Part shown: positions 56,881 through 64,000 of the stretch, one piece after another
Numbering within the stretch: the stretch's first letter is position 1
How the letters are laid out: each line of letters opens with the position of its first letter
Assembly (NCBI RefSeq): GCF_002162315.1
Contig: NZ_CP021416.1
Location: 1,872,207 to 1,936,206 of the forward strand
DNA length: 64,000 nt
Source: Sulfurospirillum diekertiae
Lineage (GTDB): Bacteria; Campylobacterota; Campylobacteria; Campylobacterales; Sulfurospirillaceae
Reading direction: 5' to 3'
Notes under the pieces: generated by a model
Database searches by the model: none
What the model saw: the letters and a program-made list of their open reading frames with translations, nothing else
Told to the model about the DNA's origin: nothing
Position numbers and translations under genes: made by a program

Positions 56881-57522
56881 ATGAAAGTAGTAGCGATCAA
56901 CGGAAGTCCAAATAAAAAAGGAAATACCGCACAGCTTATCGATACGATTGCACAAGAATTAGCCCAAGAGGGAATCACCACGGAAGTCTTGCATATCGGC
57001 AATAAAACCATTCGTGGCTGTTTTGGCTGTGGTGGTTGTGCTAAAAACAAAGATGAGCGCTGTATTGCCAAAGATGATGAGCATGTCAATGAATACATCC
57101 AAAAAATGAAAGAAGCCGATGGCATTATCATCGGAACACCTGTGCATTGGGCGGGCATTGCAGGAACGATGAAGTCCTTTTTAGATCGCGCGTTTTATGT
57201 CTCCTCTGCCAACGGCAATCTCTTTCGCCATAAAGTGGGGGCAAGCATCGTAGCCGTTCGCCGATCGGGTGGTGTGAGTACCTTTGATGCGATGAACCAC
57301 TACTTGACCTATGCTGAGATGATTATGCCAACAACCAACTACTGGAATGTCGCGCATGGAAGAGTCCCAGGAGAGGTGCATGAAGATTTAGAAGGGATGC
57401 AGATTGCACGCGTTTTGGGTAAGAACATGGCATTTACCCTTAAAATGGTTCAAAATGCCAAAGCAAACAACCTACCTTTCCCCGAACAAGAAGCTAAAAT
57501 TATGACCAATTTCGTGCGCTAA
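56881..57522 (+). CDS. NADPH-dependent FMN reductase / flavodoxin-fold oxidoreductase
   Basis: The 213-residue flavodoxin-fold protein has the FMN-phosphate loop NGSPNKKGNTAQLI (7-20), an iron-sulfur-flavoprotein-like cysteine cluster (C47, C50, C53, C61 in CFGCGGC and RCIAK) and PVHWAGIAGTMKSFLDRAF. The cysteine spacing suggests iron-sulfur flavoprotein ancestry. AGAGGAG precedes the ATG. It is probably controlled by the divergent AraC regulator in response to electrophiles; this is inferred from arrangement. Confidence 0.87.
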   Translation: MKVVAINGSPNKKGNTAQLIDTIAQELAQEGITTEVLHIGNKTIRGCFGCGGCAKNKDERCIAKDDEHVNEYIQKMKEADGIIIGTPVHWAGIAGTMKSFLDRAFYVSSANGNLFRHKVGASIVAVRRSGGVSTFDAMNHYLTYAEMIMPTTNYWNVAHGRVPGEVHEDLEGMQIARVLGKNMAFTLKMVQNAKANNLPFPEQEAKIMTNFVR

Positions 57523-57525
57523 ATT

Positions 57526-57537
57526 TTTACATGTAAA
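57526..57537. repeat. TTTACATGTAAA iterated palindrome
   Basis: Exact copy 3 bases after the flavin reductase stop, ahead of the bidirectional terminator. Confidence 0.9.
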
Positions 57538-57539
57538 AA

Positions 57540-57563
57540 CCCTGAGGCACGTTTGCCTTGGGG
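57540..57563. terminator. bidirectional terminator
   Basis: A 10-pair stem (57540-57549 with 57554-57563, two G-T pairs, loop CGTT) lies between convergent stops at 57522 and 57574. It is followed by AAAA on the plus strand and TTTTT on the minus. Confidence 0.75.
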
Positions 57564-57573
57564 AAAACGTCAT

Positions 57574-58161
57574 CTACTTGCGCATGCCTCGCATAAACTG
57601 TGAAAAACGTGAACGTCTAGGTATTTCAGTCGGAAAACTTGGATCACTCGCATGCCTTACATCTTCAATGGAATAAACGGCTTGGGGATTGTGCATTACA
57701 ATCAATTCTCGTACATGTGTGATGGAGGAGCGTTTAATGACCGTAAAGATGATATTAACCGATCCAGCATTACCTTCAGCATCCGCAACCGTCACGCTGT
57801 AACGAAGCGCACGCAACGCGGCAACTAAAATATGTGAATCTCTCTTCGTAATAATACGCACCACCACCATACCAATCGCCAAACGATTTTCAATAAACAT
57901 TCCAATGTAATTTCCCATTGAAAACCCAAGTGCATAGGCAATATAATTGATAGGATTGGTCAGATTTTCCATGACTTTAGAGATGGCTAAAAGCCAGATT
58001 GTGACTTCAAAAAATCCTAAAATAGGCGCCCATAATCGCAACCCTTTGGAAACAAAAATGATACGCAGCGTACCAATGCTGACATCACAAATCCGTGCCA
58101 ATGCAATTAAAATAGGAATGCCATATAAGCCAAACCACTCGTGTTGAAGTAACTCACTCAT
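57574..58161 (-). CDS. UPF0316/DUF2179 membrane protein
   Basis: This 195-residue protein has three hydrophobic helices (about 14-31, 40-58, 66-90) and a cytosolic DUF2179-type domain (VVRIITKRDSHILVAALR to VYSIEDVRHA). Family members are of unknown function; DUF2179 domains occur in YitT-type membrane proteins and bind small ligands in some structures. AAAAGGATG overlaps the start region at 58161. Confidence 0.85.
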   Translation of the reverse strand: MSELLQHEWFGLYGIPILIALARICDVSIGTLRIIFVSKGLRLWAPILGFFEVTIWLLAISKVMENLTNPINYIAYALGFSMGNYIGMFIENRLAIGMVVVRIITKRDSHILVAALRALRYSVTVADAEGNAGSVNIIFTVIKRSSITHVRELIVMHNPQAVYSIEDVRHASDPSFPTEIPRRSRFSQFMRGMRK

Positions 58162-58302
58162 TTTTCATCCTTTTTTTCATTATAACATCACTTCGTTAAT
58201 CCTTGCAAAAGTATTACAAAGAATCTCTCTTTATGGTTTATCCCAAAGGATTATGTTAAAATAAAAATCAAATGAAACTCTAACGACCAAATTGGGAATA
58301 CC

Positions 58303-59163
58303 ATGCTTATAAAACTTACCCTTTTTTGCCTTTTGTTATTTACATCACTCCATGCTAAAGAGTATAGTTTTGCAACCTACCCTTCCAATGATCCCATCAA
58401 AGTAAGACAAGCTTTTACCCCTTTAATGGAATATTTAACCGCGCAAAGTGGCGATACCTTTAGTCTTGTTATTACGAAAGACTACGAAGAGCTTGCCGCA
58501 CGTATTGAAGAAAAAAGCGTTGATTTTGCATGGCTTAATACCAAAAGTTTTGTCTTGCTCAAAGAGAGAACGCCTTCACTACGCTACCTTGTAACCTACC
58601 TTGAACATTCTAAAAGTGGGAAGATTACCCCTTATTATCAATCTTATATCGTAACACTCAAAGAGTCCAATATCACGTCACTTGAAGAAGCAAAAGGAAA
58701 AGTCTTTGCATTTACCGATAAAGATTCAACCTCAGGCTATGCTTATCCTATGGTGCTCTTAAAAGAACATCGTATCAGCCCCGACAGCTTTTTTAAAAAA
58801 GTTTTTTTTCTCAAAAAGCATGACAAAGTGATCGAATCGCTGATGCAGCACTCCATTGAAATTGGCGCGATTTCCGATGGAACGTATTATAACGCTTTAG
58901 AAAAATACGGCGATCAATTCAATGTTCTTGCAACTTCAAAGCCCATTCCTCTGGATGTTATTGTCGCTACGCAAACTATTTCAAACAAAGAAGCAGAACG
59001 CATTGCTTTATTGCTGGAAGACATTCCAATGGATTCGCCTTCCAATAAAGCATTTAAAGAGTATTTAGGCTGGCCAAGTGCTGGTTTCATCAAGGAAGAT
59101 GAACACTTCTACGATACCTTTAGCAAAATCCTAAAAGATGCGATGAATGAAACTCTACAATAA
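58303..59163 (+). CDS. PhnD-like periplasmic phosphate/phosphonate-type binding protein, copy 1
   Basis: The 286-residue periplasmic-binding protein (type II fold) has signal peptide LFCLLLFTSLHAK (cleavage about 18). It shows VDFAWLNTKSFVLL, a PhnD-family pocket sequence KVFAFTDKDSTSGYAYPMVLL, and VGAISDGTYYNAL-like IGAISDGTYYN. The gene overlaps the diguanylate cyclase by 17 bases. Without permease genes it may serve as a sensor subunit rather than a transporter part. Ligand unknown. Confidence 0.83.
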   Translation: MLIKLTLFCLLLFTSLHAKEYSFATYPSNDPIKVRQAFTPLMEYLTAQSGDTFSLVITKDYEELAARIEEKSVDFAWLNTKSFVLLKERTPSLRYLVTYLEHSKSGKITPYYQSYIVTLKESNITSLEEAKGKVFAFTDKDSTSGYAYPMVLLKEHRISPDSFFKKVFFLKKHDKVIESLMQHSIEIGAISDGTYYNALEKYGDQFNVLATSKPIPLDVIVATQTISNKEAERIALLLEDIPMDSPSNKAFKEYLGWPSAGFIKEDEHFYDTFSKILKDAMNETLQ

Positions 59164-60619
59164 GATTCTTTTTTTAACCATCATTCAACTCTCAGCCATT
59201 TTTATTTTTGGTATTTATGAGATGCAATCGCTCTATCTTACCCAAAAAAAAGCCTTCGATCAAAATAAACTGTTGCAAATGGAGATGATTCAAAAACGTT
59301 TTGAAGAAAAACTAGACCAGCTTCAAAAAACGGCTGAAATTCTCACCAACTCCCAAGAAGTCGTCACAGGGATTATCAGCAATGATACCGACATGCTTTT
59401 CAATTGGAGTAAACTCTTTCTCTCTTCAAGCATCAATAAAATTCATTTCATGGATATGGACGGCATGATTATCAGCCGAGGTGAGTCGGAATTTCGCTTT
59501 TCAGACGATGTCTCAAAGCGGTTTTACATCCAACAAACCCTTAAAAATGATACATTCTTGGGAATTGATCTCATCGATGGTGAAGAGTGTTTAATCTATG
59601 CAAAACGCATAAAACAGTATGGAACCAAACCTATTGGTATCATCAGCGTTGCCTTAGTGATTGACCAAGAGTTACTCTCTGTTCTGGTGCAAGGAACCAT
59701 GATGAACATTACATATCATTCCGAACATCAAACACTCTCTTCCAATAAAGACCAAAAACTAATCGATATCTCATCCTTACATGTTATATTAGAATCAGGA
59801 AGTATCAAAGATGTTTCCTTCACGATTGGCTTAGCCTCAGAAAAAGAGCTCATAGCGCTCAAAGAGGCACGTACCAACTTTTTTATTGGCATTGCATTTG
59901 CCTTAGTTCTTCTGGTGCTTGCCATTCATTTTACATTGATCAAATCACTCAAAGAATATAAAGCACTCTCTCAAGTCTTGATTGATTTTTATGAAGATCG
60001 CCTGGATATTCAAGAAGTCATAACCACCATAGAGCAAACCACCCAAAAAAACACTACGCCTGAAGTCAAAAAAATTTCAGAAGCACTTTTTAATATGAGC
60101 CAAAAAGTAGCCGAAACGCAAAAGGCACTGGAACTCTTAAGCAGTACCGATCAACTCACCTCTCTTTCCAACAGACGTAAACTAGAAGAGTGCTTAGAGC
60201 AAAAGATTAAAGAGGCCAGTCGAGGCAGTTTCTTTTCCGTGATTATGCTTGATATCGACCGCTTTAAAACGATTAATGACACCTACGGGCATGAAATCGG
60301 TGATCACGTTTTGACACACATGGCACATCTGATGCAAGAGACCATGCGGACGAGTGATTTGCTCGGTCGTTGGGGCGGAGAGGAGTTTTTACTCATCTTA
60401 CCGCAAACCGATCTTGAAGGTGCCCTGTTAATGGCAGAGCAGTTGCGCTCAAAGATTTACAACTTTACATTTGAGCGTTATCCCCAGCGTGTGAGTATGA
60501 GCTTAGGCGTGACACACTATCATAAAGGCGACACACCCAATAGCATTCTAAGACGTGCAGATAATGCCCTTTACCGCGCTAAAAATAATGGAAGGAACAG
60601 GGTTGAACATGACGCTTAG
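59147..60619 (+). CDS. membrane diguanylate cyclase with periplasmic sensor
   Basis: This 490-residue enzyme has a membrane helix (about 7-26), a Cache-like periplasmic domain (about 30-240), a second helix (about 245-265) and a GGDEF domain. The active site is GGEEF at 410-414 with an inhibitory RxxD (RTSD 401-404) correctly spaced, so c-di-GMP synthesis with product feedback is likely. It is embedded between two PhnD-like genes with overlapping ends, which suggests that the binding proteins present a ligand to its periplasmic domain. Confidence 0.9.
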   Translation: MKLYNKILFLTIIQLSAIFIFGIYEMQSLYLTQKKAFDQNKLLQMEMIQKRFEEKLDQLQKTAEILTNSQEVVTGIISNDTDMLFNWSKLFLSSSINKIHFMDMDGMIISRGESEFRFSDDVSKRFYIQQTLKNDTFLGIDLIDGEECLIYAKRIKQYGTKPIGIISVALVIDQELLSVLVQGTMMNITYHSEHQTLSSNKDQKLIDISSLHVILESGSIKDVSFTIGLASEKELIALKEARTNFFIGIAFALVLLVLAIHFTLIKSLKEYKALSQVLIDFYEDRLDIQEVITTIEQTTQKNTTPEVKKISEALFNMSQKVAETQKALELLSSTDQLTSLSNRRKLEECLEQKIKEASRGSFFSVIMLDIDRFKTINDTYGHEIGDHVLTHMAHLMQETMRTSDLLGRWGGEEFLLILPQTDLEGALLMAEQLRSKIYNFTFERYPQRVSMSLGVTHYHKGDTPNSILRRADNALYRAKNNGRNRVEHDA

Positions 60620-61424
60620 AAAATTTATGAGCATTTTCTTACTTCTGTGTATGTCGCTTTTTGCCCAAGAAAAACTGATTCTTGGGGTTAATCCTTACAA
60701 AAGTGTTGAGGAACTCCGTGTGATCCATGCAGAGCTCATTGCGTATCTTGAAAAAGCGCTTGATCGAGAGATTGTCTTTGTCGTGGCTAAAGATTATAAC
60801 CAGATCATGACATTAGTAGAGCAAGGCAGTGTGGATATTGCGTCTGTCTCCCCCAAACTTCTTGCTATCTTGCGGCAAAGAGAGCCAAAACTGCACTATT
60901 TAGCAACTATCAAATTTGCCAATGCACAAGTGGGTACCCGAAGCAGTTACCACGGTTTGATTTTAACTCTTAAAGGAAGTGCCATTCAAAATATTGCCGA
61001 TCTAAAAGGGAAGAGTTTTGGCTTTACCGATCCTGATTCAACCTCAGGATACCTCTACCCTCGCTTTATCATGCAGCAAAATGGCATCAACCCCAACAAA
61101 GACCTAGGGAAGGTCTATATGATCAAAAAACACTCTAAAATCATTGATACAATTTTGGAGGAATCAATTGATGCAGGAGCCGTTTATGATGGTATATACT
61201 ATGAGCTTTCCAAAGAGAAGCAGGAAAAAATACGTATTTTAGCGACCACCGAAGAGATACCCTACGATGCCATGATCGCCTCCAACCATTTAAATAAAGC
61301 GCTAATCGCAAAAATCCATGACCTACTTTTAGCCTTTCATCCATCCCAAGCAACGCAAGCAGGCATTGCAGGTTTTGAGGAAAAACCACTCTCTTTATAC
61401 GATCGTTTACTCAATCTTGAATAG
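60609..61424 (+). CDS. PhnD-like periplasmic binding protein, copy 2
   Basis: The 271-residue protein has a signal peptide (FLLLCMSLFAQ) and PhnD-type motifs VDIASVSPKLLAIL, KSFGFTDPDSTSGYLYPRFI and IDAGAVYDGIYYEL. These align with copy 1 at low overall similarity. I chose ATG 60609, with GGAAGGA about 10 bases before and an 11-base overlap with the cyclase stop. Completes a three-gene signalling operon. Confidence 0.83.
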   Translation: MTLRKFMSIFLLLCMSLFAQEKLILGVNPYKSVEELRVIHAELIAYLEKALDREIVFVVAKDYNQIMTLVEQGSVDIASVSPKLLAILRQREPKLHYLATIKFANAQVGTRSSYHGLILTLKGSAIQNIADLKGKSFGFTDPDSTSGYLYPRFIMQQNGINPNKDLGKVYMIKKHSKIIDTILEESIDAGAVYDGIYYELSKEKQEKIRILATTEEIPYDAMIASNHLNKALIAKIHDLLLAFHPSQATQAGIAGFEEKPLSLYDRLLNLE

Positions 61425-61454
61425 ATTCAAGCATTACATGTAAAACCTGTTTAG

Positions 61455-61652
61455 TTAGAGAATAATCTCTTTCACGCGTCCAACTTCGCCACTTTCCAAA
61501 CGTACTTTAATGCCATGAGGATGGTTTGACGAATTGGTCAGAATGTCTTTAACGACACCTTCGGTGAGCTTGCCACTGCGTTGATCTTCTTTTAAAACAA
61601 TCAAAACTTTCACGCCTTTTTGAATGTTACTGCGACTCTGTCCTGCACTCAT
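61455..61652 (-). CDS. YwbE-family (DUF2196) protein
   Basis: The 65-residue protein is of the small DUF2196/YwbE family (KGVKVLIVLKEDQRSGKLTEG and HPHGIKVRLESGEVGRVKEI), likely a small beta-barrel of unknown role. AAAGGA, formed with a palindrome copy, precedes ATG 61652. It lies 63 bases past the recQ stop, in the same direction. Confidence 0.85.
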   Translation of the reverse strand: MSAGQSRSNIQKGVKVLIVLKEDQRSGKLTEGVVKDILTNSSNHPHGIKVRLESGEVGRVKEIIL

Positions 61653-61660
61653 TGCTATCC

Positions 61661-61672
61661 TTTACATGTAAA
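61661..61672. repeat. TTTACATGTAAA iterated palindrome
   Basis: Exact copy directly upstream of the YwbE-family gene, AAA running into GGATAGCA before the ATG. Confidence 0.9.
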
Positions 61673-61701
61673 AGTGTATTGTACCCTATTGCACATTTTT
61701 C

Positions 61702-61713
61702 TTTACATGTAAA
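61702..61713. repeat. TTTACATGTAAA iterated palindrome
   Basis: Exact copy 2 bases past the recQ stop. Confidence 0.9.
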
Positions 61714-61715
61714 TG

Positions 61716-63503
61716 CTACGAAAGTGTAACGCACAGCTCCAAAAAGGCTTCGCCATAGCGCTCAAACTTCACTTCGCCCACACCACTGATATCGAGCATC
61801 GACTCTTTATCGTGCGGTAGTTTCTCTGCCATCTCTTTAAGAGTCTTATCACTAAAGACGACATACGGCGGAATGCCATTTTCTTTGGCAATTTCGGATC
61901 GCAAAGCGCGCAACTTCTCAAAAATGGAGAGCTCAAACGTTCCTAACAGAACTTTTTTAGTTTTTTTAACTTTTTGTCGCTCTTCCAAACGCTTGGCATG
62001 AATGCTCACCGATAAACGCTCTCTAATAATTTTAGCACCGTATTCACTGAGGCTTATGACACGGTATTCCCCGACCTTAAAAGCATCTAGTTCCATCAGC
62101 CTGTCGCCAATACTTAGCCATTGCGCTTTGGTTCTATCTTTGCCAATGCCAAACACAGAGAGGCTTTGGTGCCCGTTTTGCACGATTTTTTCATTGGTGG
62201 AGCCCATTAACACATCTACGACATATTGCAGTCCAAAACGCTGCCCTGTGCGGTAAACACTCGATAACAGCTTCAGTGCCTCATGGGAGATGTCAATACT
62301 CTGCTTTTCTCCATCGATGCAGTTATCGCACCGCGTTTTACATGTAAGAATCGTATCGTCAAAATAACTCGCAATGTGTTGGTGGCGGCAGACTTGCGAT
62401 GAGGCATATTTTGCCATAGCATCCAGTTTTTCATATGCCACTTTTTGGTACTCAGATGCAGGCTGTTCACCGATGCGGCGTTTATGCTCCACGATGTCGG
62501 AGTTGGAAAAAAGAAGCAGCGTCGAAGAAGGCAAGCCATCACGGCCGGAGCGCCCAATCTCTTGGTAGTAGTTTTCGATGGTTTTAGGCAGTGACATATG
62601 CACCACAAAACGAATGTTGCTCTTATCGATGCCCATACCAAAGGCGATAGTGGCTACAACGACCTGAATCTCATCGTTTAAAAAAGCGCGAAAGGTCTCA
62701 TTTTTCTCTTCGGTCGGAAGTCCCGCATGGTAAGCGCGCGCGAGGATTTTGCGAGTGTTTAAAAACTGCGCTAGACTTTCGGTCTCTTTGCGGCTAAGTG
62801 TGTAAATGATACCGCTCTCGTGTTCAAAGGCACTCAAAAACGTAAGAAGTTGTTCGCGTCCGTTGGCGTTGCGGTAGTCCGCTTTGATCGTGAGATTGTC
62901 TCTTTCCACTTTGGCACGAATGATAAGAGGGTTGGAGAGACTGAGCTGATGCAGAATATCATGCTCAACGATCTTCGTCGCCGTCGCCGTAAAAGCAGCA
63001 ATGGGAGTCTGTGGAAAATAGAGTTTGAGGCGAAAGAGTTGGCGGTAATCTTCCCTAAATTCATGCCCCCACTCACTTACACAGTGCGCTTCGTCGATGA
63101 CAAAAAATTGATAGGAAGGGTTTGTAAAAAGTTTAAAAAACGACTCCCCTTTTAAGCGCTCAGGGGCAACATACAAAAGCTTGAGCTCACCCTTACGACA
63201 CGCGTGCATCGTCTCTTGAATTTCTTGGGGTGACTGCATCGAAGAGATCATAGAAGCTTTAATGCCAAAGGTGGAAAGTGCGGTGATTTGGTCGTGCATC
63301 AACGCGAGCAGTGGCGAAATCACCACGCTCATGCCGTCCATCACCAAAGAGGGAAGCTGATAGCACAAAGACTTTCCAGCCCCTGTTGGCAAGATCATCA
63401 TAAGGTCTTTGTGCGCTAAAATGGCATTGACTGCCTCTTCTTGATAGGCTCTAAAACTGTGATGCCCAAAGACACTGTGAAGAATGCGGTATGGCTCAGT
63501 CAC
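61716..63503 (-). CDS. recQ: ATP-dependent DNA helicase RecQ
   Basis: The 595-residue superfamily 2 helicase is for recombination and replication-fork repair. Motifs are TGAGKS (40-45), DEAHC (137-141), TATAT, AFGMGIDKSNIRFV, and QEIGRSGRDGLPS. Zinc-domain cysteines occur in SQVCRHQH and CKTRCDNC, with a winged helix, then a C-terminal HRDC domain (about 515-590). It directly follows the thioesterase gene with no spacer. A near palindrome copy encodes L-T-C-K in the zinc domain. Confidence 0.96.
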   Translation of the reverse strand: MTEPYRILHSVFGHHSFRAYQEEAVNAILAHKDLMMILPTGAGKSLCYQLPSLVMDGMSVVISPLLALMHDQITALSTFGIKASMISSMQSPQEIQETMHACRKGELKLLYVAPERLKGESFFKLFTNPSYQFFVIDEAHCVSEWGHEFREDYRQLFRLKLYFPQTPIAAFTATATKIVEHDILHQLSLSNPLIIRAKVERDNLTIKADYRNANGREQLLTFLSAFEHESGIIYTLSRKETESLAQFLNTRKILARAYHAGLPTEEKNETFRAFLNDEIQVVVATIAFGMGIDKSNIRFVVHMSLPKTIENYYQEIGRSGRDGLPSSTLLLFSNSDIVEHKRRIGEQPASEYQKVAYEKLDAMAKYASSQVCRHQHIASYFDDTILTCKTRCDNCIDGEKQSIDISHEALKLLSSVYRTGQRFGLQYVVDVLMGSTNEKIVQNGHQSLSVFGIGKDRTKAQWLSIGDRLMELDAFKVGEYRVISLSEYGAKIIRERLSVSIHAKRLEERQKVKKTKKVLLGTFELSIFEKLRALRSEIAKENGIPPYVVFSDKTLKEMAEKLPHDKESMLDISGVGEVKFERYGEAFLELCVTLS

Positions 63504-64000
63504 TTAAAGGTCTATCTCGTCTTTATCGATTCCATCGCTAGGGAACCACTCATCTTCGATAAAATCATTTTCAACAATCTGCGTCACATTGCGTTTCATA
63601 TAGCGACCTGATGCGGTAACGGCGACTTCACCATTTGGTAAAATGAGTTCCCCAGTTCCCTCAAAAATGCGCCCTTTATCACTGGTCATACGCCCAACGA
63701 CTTTGAGTTCTACATCCAAAGGAACGGGTTTTTTATATTTGAGCGTTAGCTCTATCGTCACGCCAAAGCTCTTTTGACCGTAATGCGCCATAATCGCTCG
63801 CCCAATCGTCTCATCGAGAATCGTCGCCGAAATACCACCATGCAATATGCCAGGATAGCTTTGAAGATACGTATGCGGTGTAAAATATGCCACAATCTCT
63901 TTGTTTTCAAGCTCGTAAAACTTCGTTTTCAAACCAAAAGGGTTTTCAATACCACACACCAAACAGTTTTTGGAGATGTGCTGTTTCCCTGTTACTTTAA
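63504..64000 (-). CDS. PaaI-family hotdog thioesterase, 5' end beyond window
   Basis: A hotdog-fold acyl-CoA thioesterase with family marks HGGISATILDETIG and VTIELTLKYKKPVPL. The frame is open to the right edge and continues upstream of the first ATG-like codon with CLVCGIENPFGL, the usual CxxCG(x)NPxGL start of this group. The true start is therefore probably outside the window, and the GTG at 63962 is too late. It ends immediately before recQ. The substrate is unknown. Confidence 0.82.
   Translation of the reverse strand, partial: KVTGKQHISKNCLVCGIENPFGLKTKFYELENKEIVAYFTPHTYLQSYPGILHGGISATILDETIGRAIMAHYGQKSFGVTIELTLKYKKPVPLDVELKVVGRMTSDKGRIFEGTGELILPNGEVAVTASGRYMKRNVTQIVENDFIEDEWFPSDGIDKDEIDL

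Overview
The window reads as a stretch of chromosome from a free-living member of the Campylobacterota, most likely Sulfurospirillum or a close relative. The evidence is an AT-leaning sequence, a NosB-like membrane protein known mainly from epsilonproteobacterial nitrous-oxide clusters, the leuD-leuB-(small ORF)-ciaD-like-cca-purU order also found in Campylobacter, and an abundance of chemoreceptors and cyclic-di-GMP proteins. The genus is an inference; no rRNA or tRNA gene is present to confirm it.

Layout. 1-2.5 kb: a NosB-like gene cut by the left edge, then an IS110-family element with a frameshifted transposase and a structured leader that may encode its bridge RNA. 2.5-10 kb: sirtuin, alpha/beta hydrolase, cobalamin-dependent MetH, and two tandem amino-acid-binding proteins. 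10-17 kb: a soluble chemoreceptor, LysE and EamA exporters, a dCache chemoreceptor and an OpgB-like phosphoglycerol transferase. 17-19 kb: amt-glnK. 19-32 kb: molybdopterin oxidoreductase with an unknown partner, heme-sensor HD-GYP protein, glyS, carbonic anhydrase, ppnP, a CHASE-PAS-GGDEF-EAL protein and a BaiN-like flavoprotein. 32-37 kb: trmL, purU, cca, ciaD-like, leuB, leuD. 38-45 kb: RND pump, LysE, then arsR-arsB-arsN2 and xth. 45-56 kb: PAS protein, chemoreceptor, nudC, msrPQ, a copper-type TonB receptor, argO and two chemoreceptors with almost identical signalling domains. 56-64 kb: AraC regulator divergent from a flavin reductase, a PhnD-like/diguanylate cyclase/PhnD-like operon, recQ and a hotdog thioesterase cut by the right edge.

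Three patterns are not explained by the gene list. (1) The palindrome TTTACATGTAAA occurs 25 times exactly and 11 more times with one mismatch by my reading. Fifteen of the exact copies are intergenic, many directly before a Shine-Dalgarno sequence or after a stop codon. It behaves like a highly iterated genome-wide palindrome. (2) A roughly 90-base intergenic repeat built on a conserved GTAG/CTAC plus hairpin occurs at 32.7, 37.0 and 52.2 kb, and its hairpin arms change in a compensating way. (3) Four genes (IS110 transposase, EamA, OpgB-like, RND pump) are each broken by one extra base in an A/T homopolymer, and a chemoreceptor carries two compensating homopolymer insertions. This points to sequencing error or slippage rather than four independent decays.
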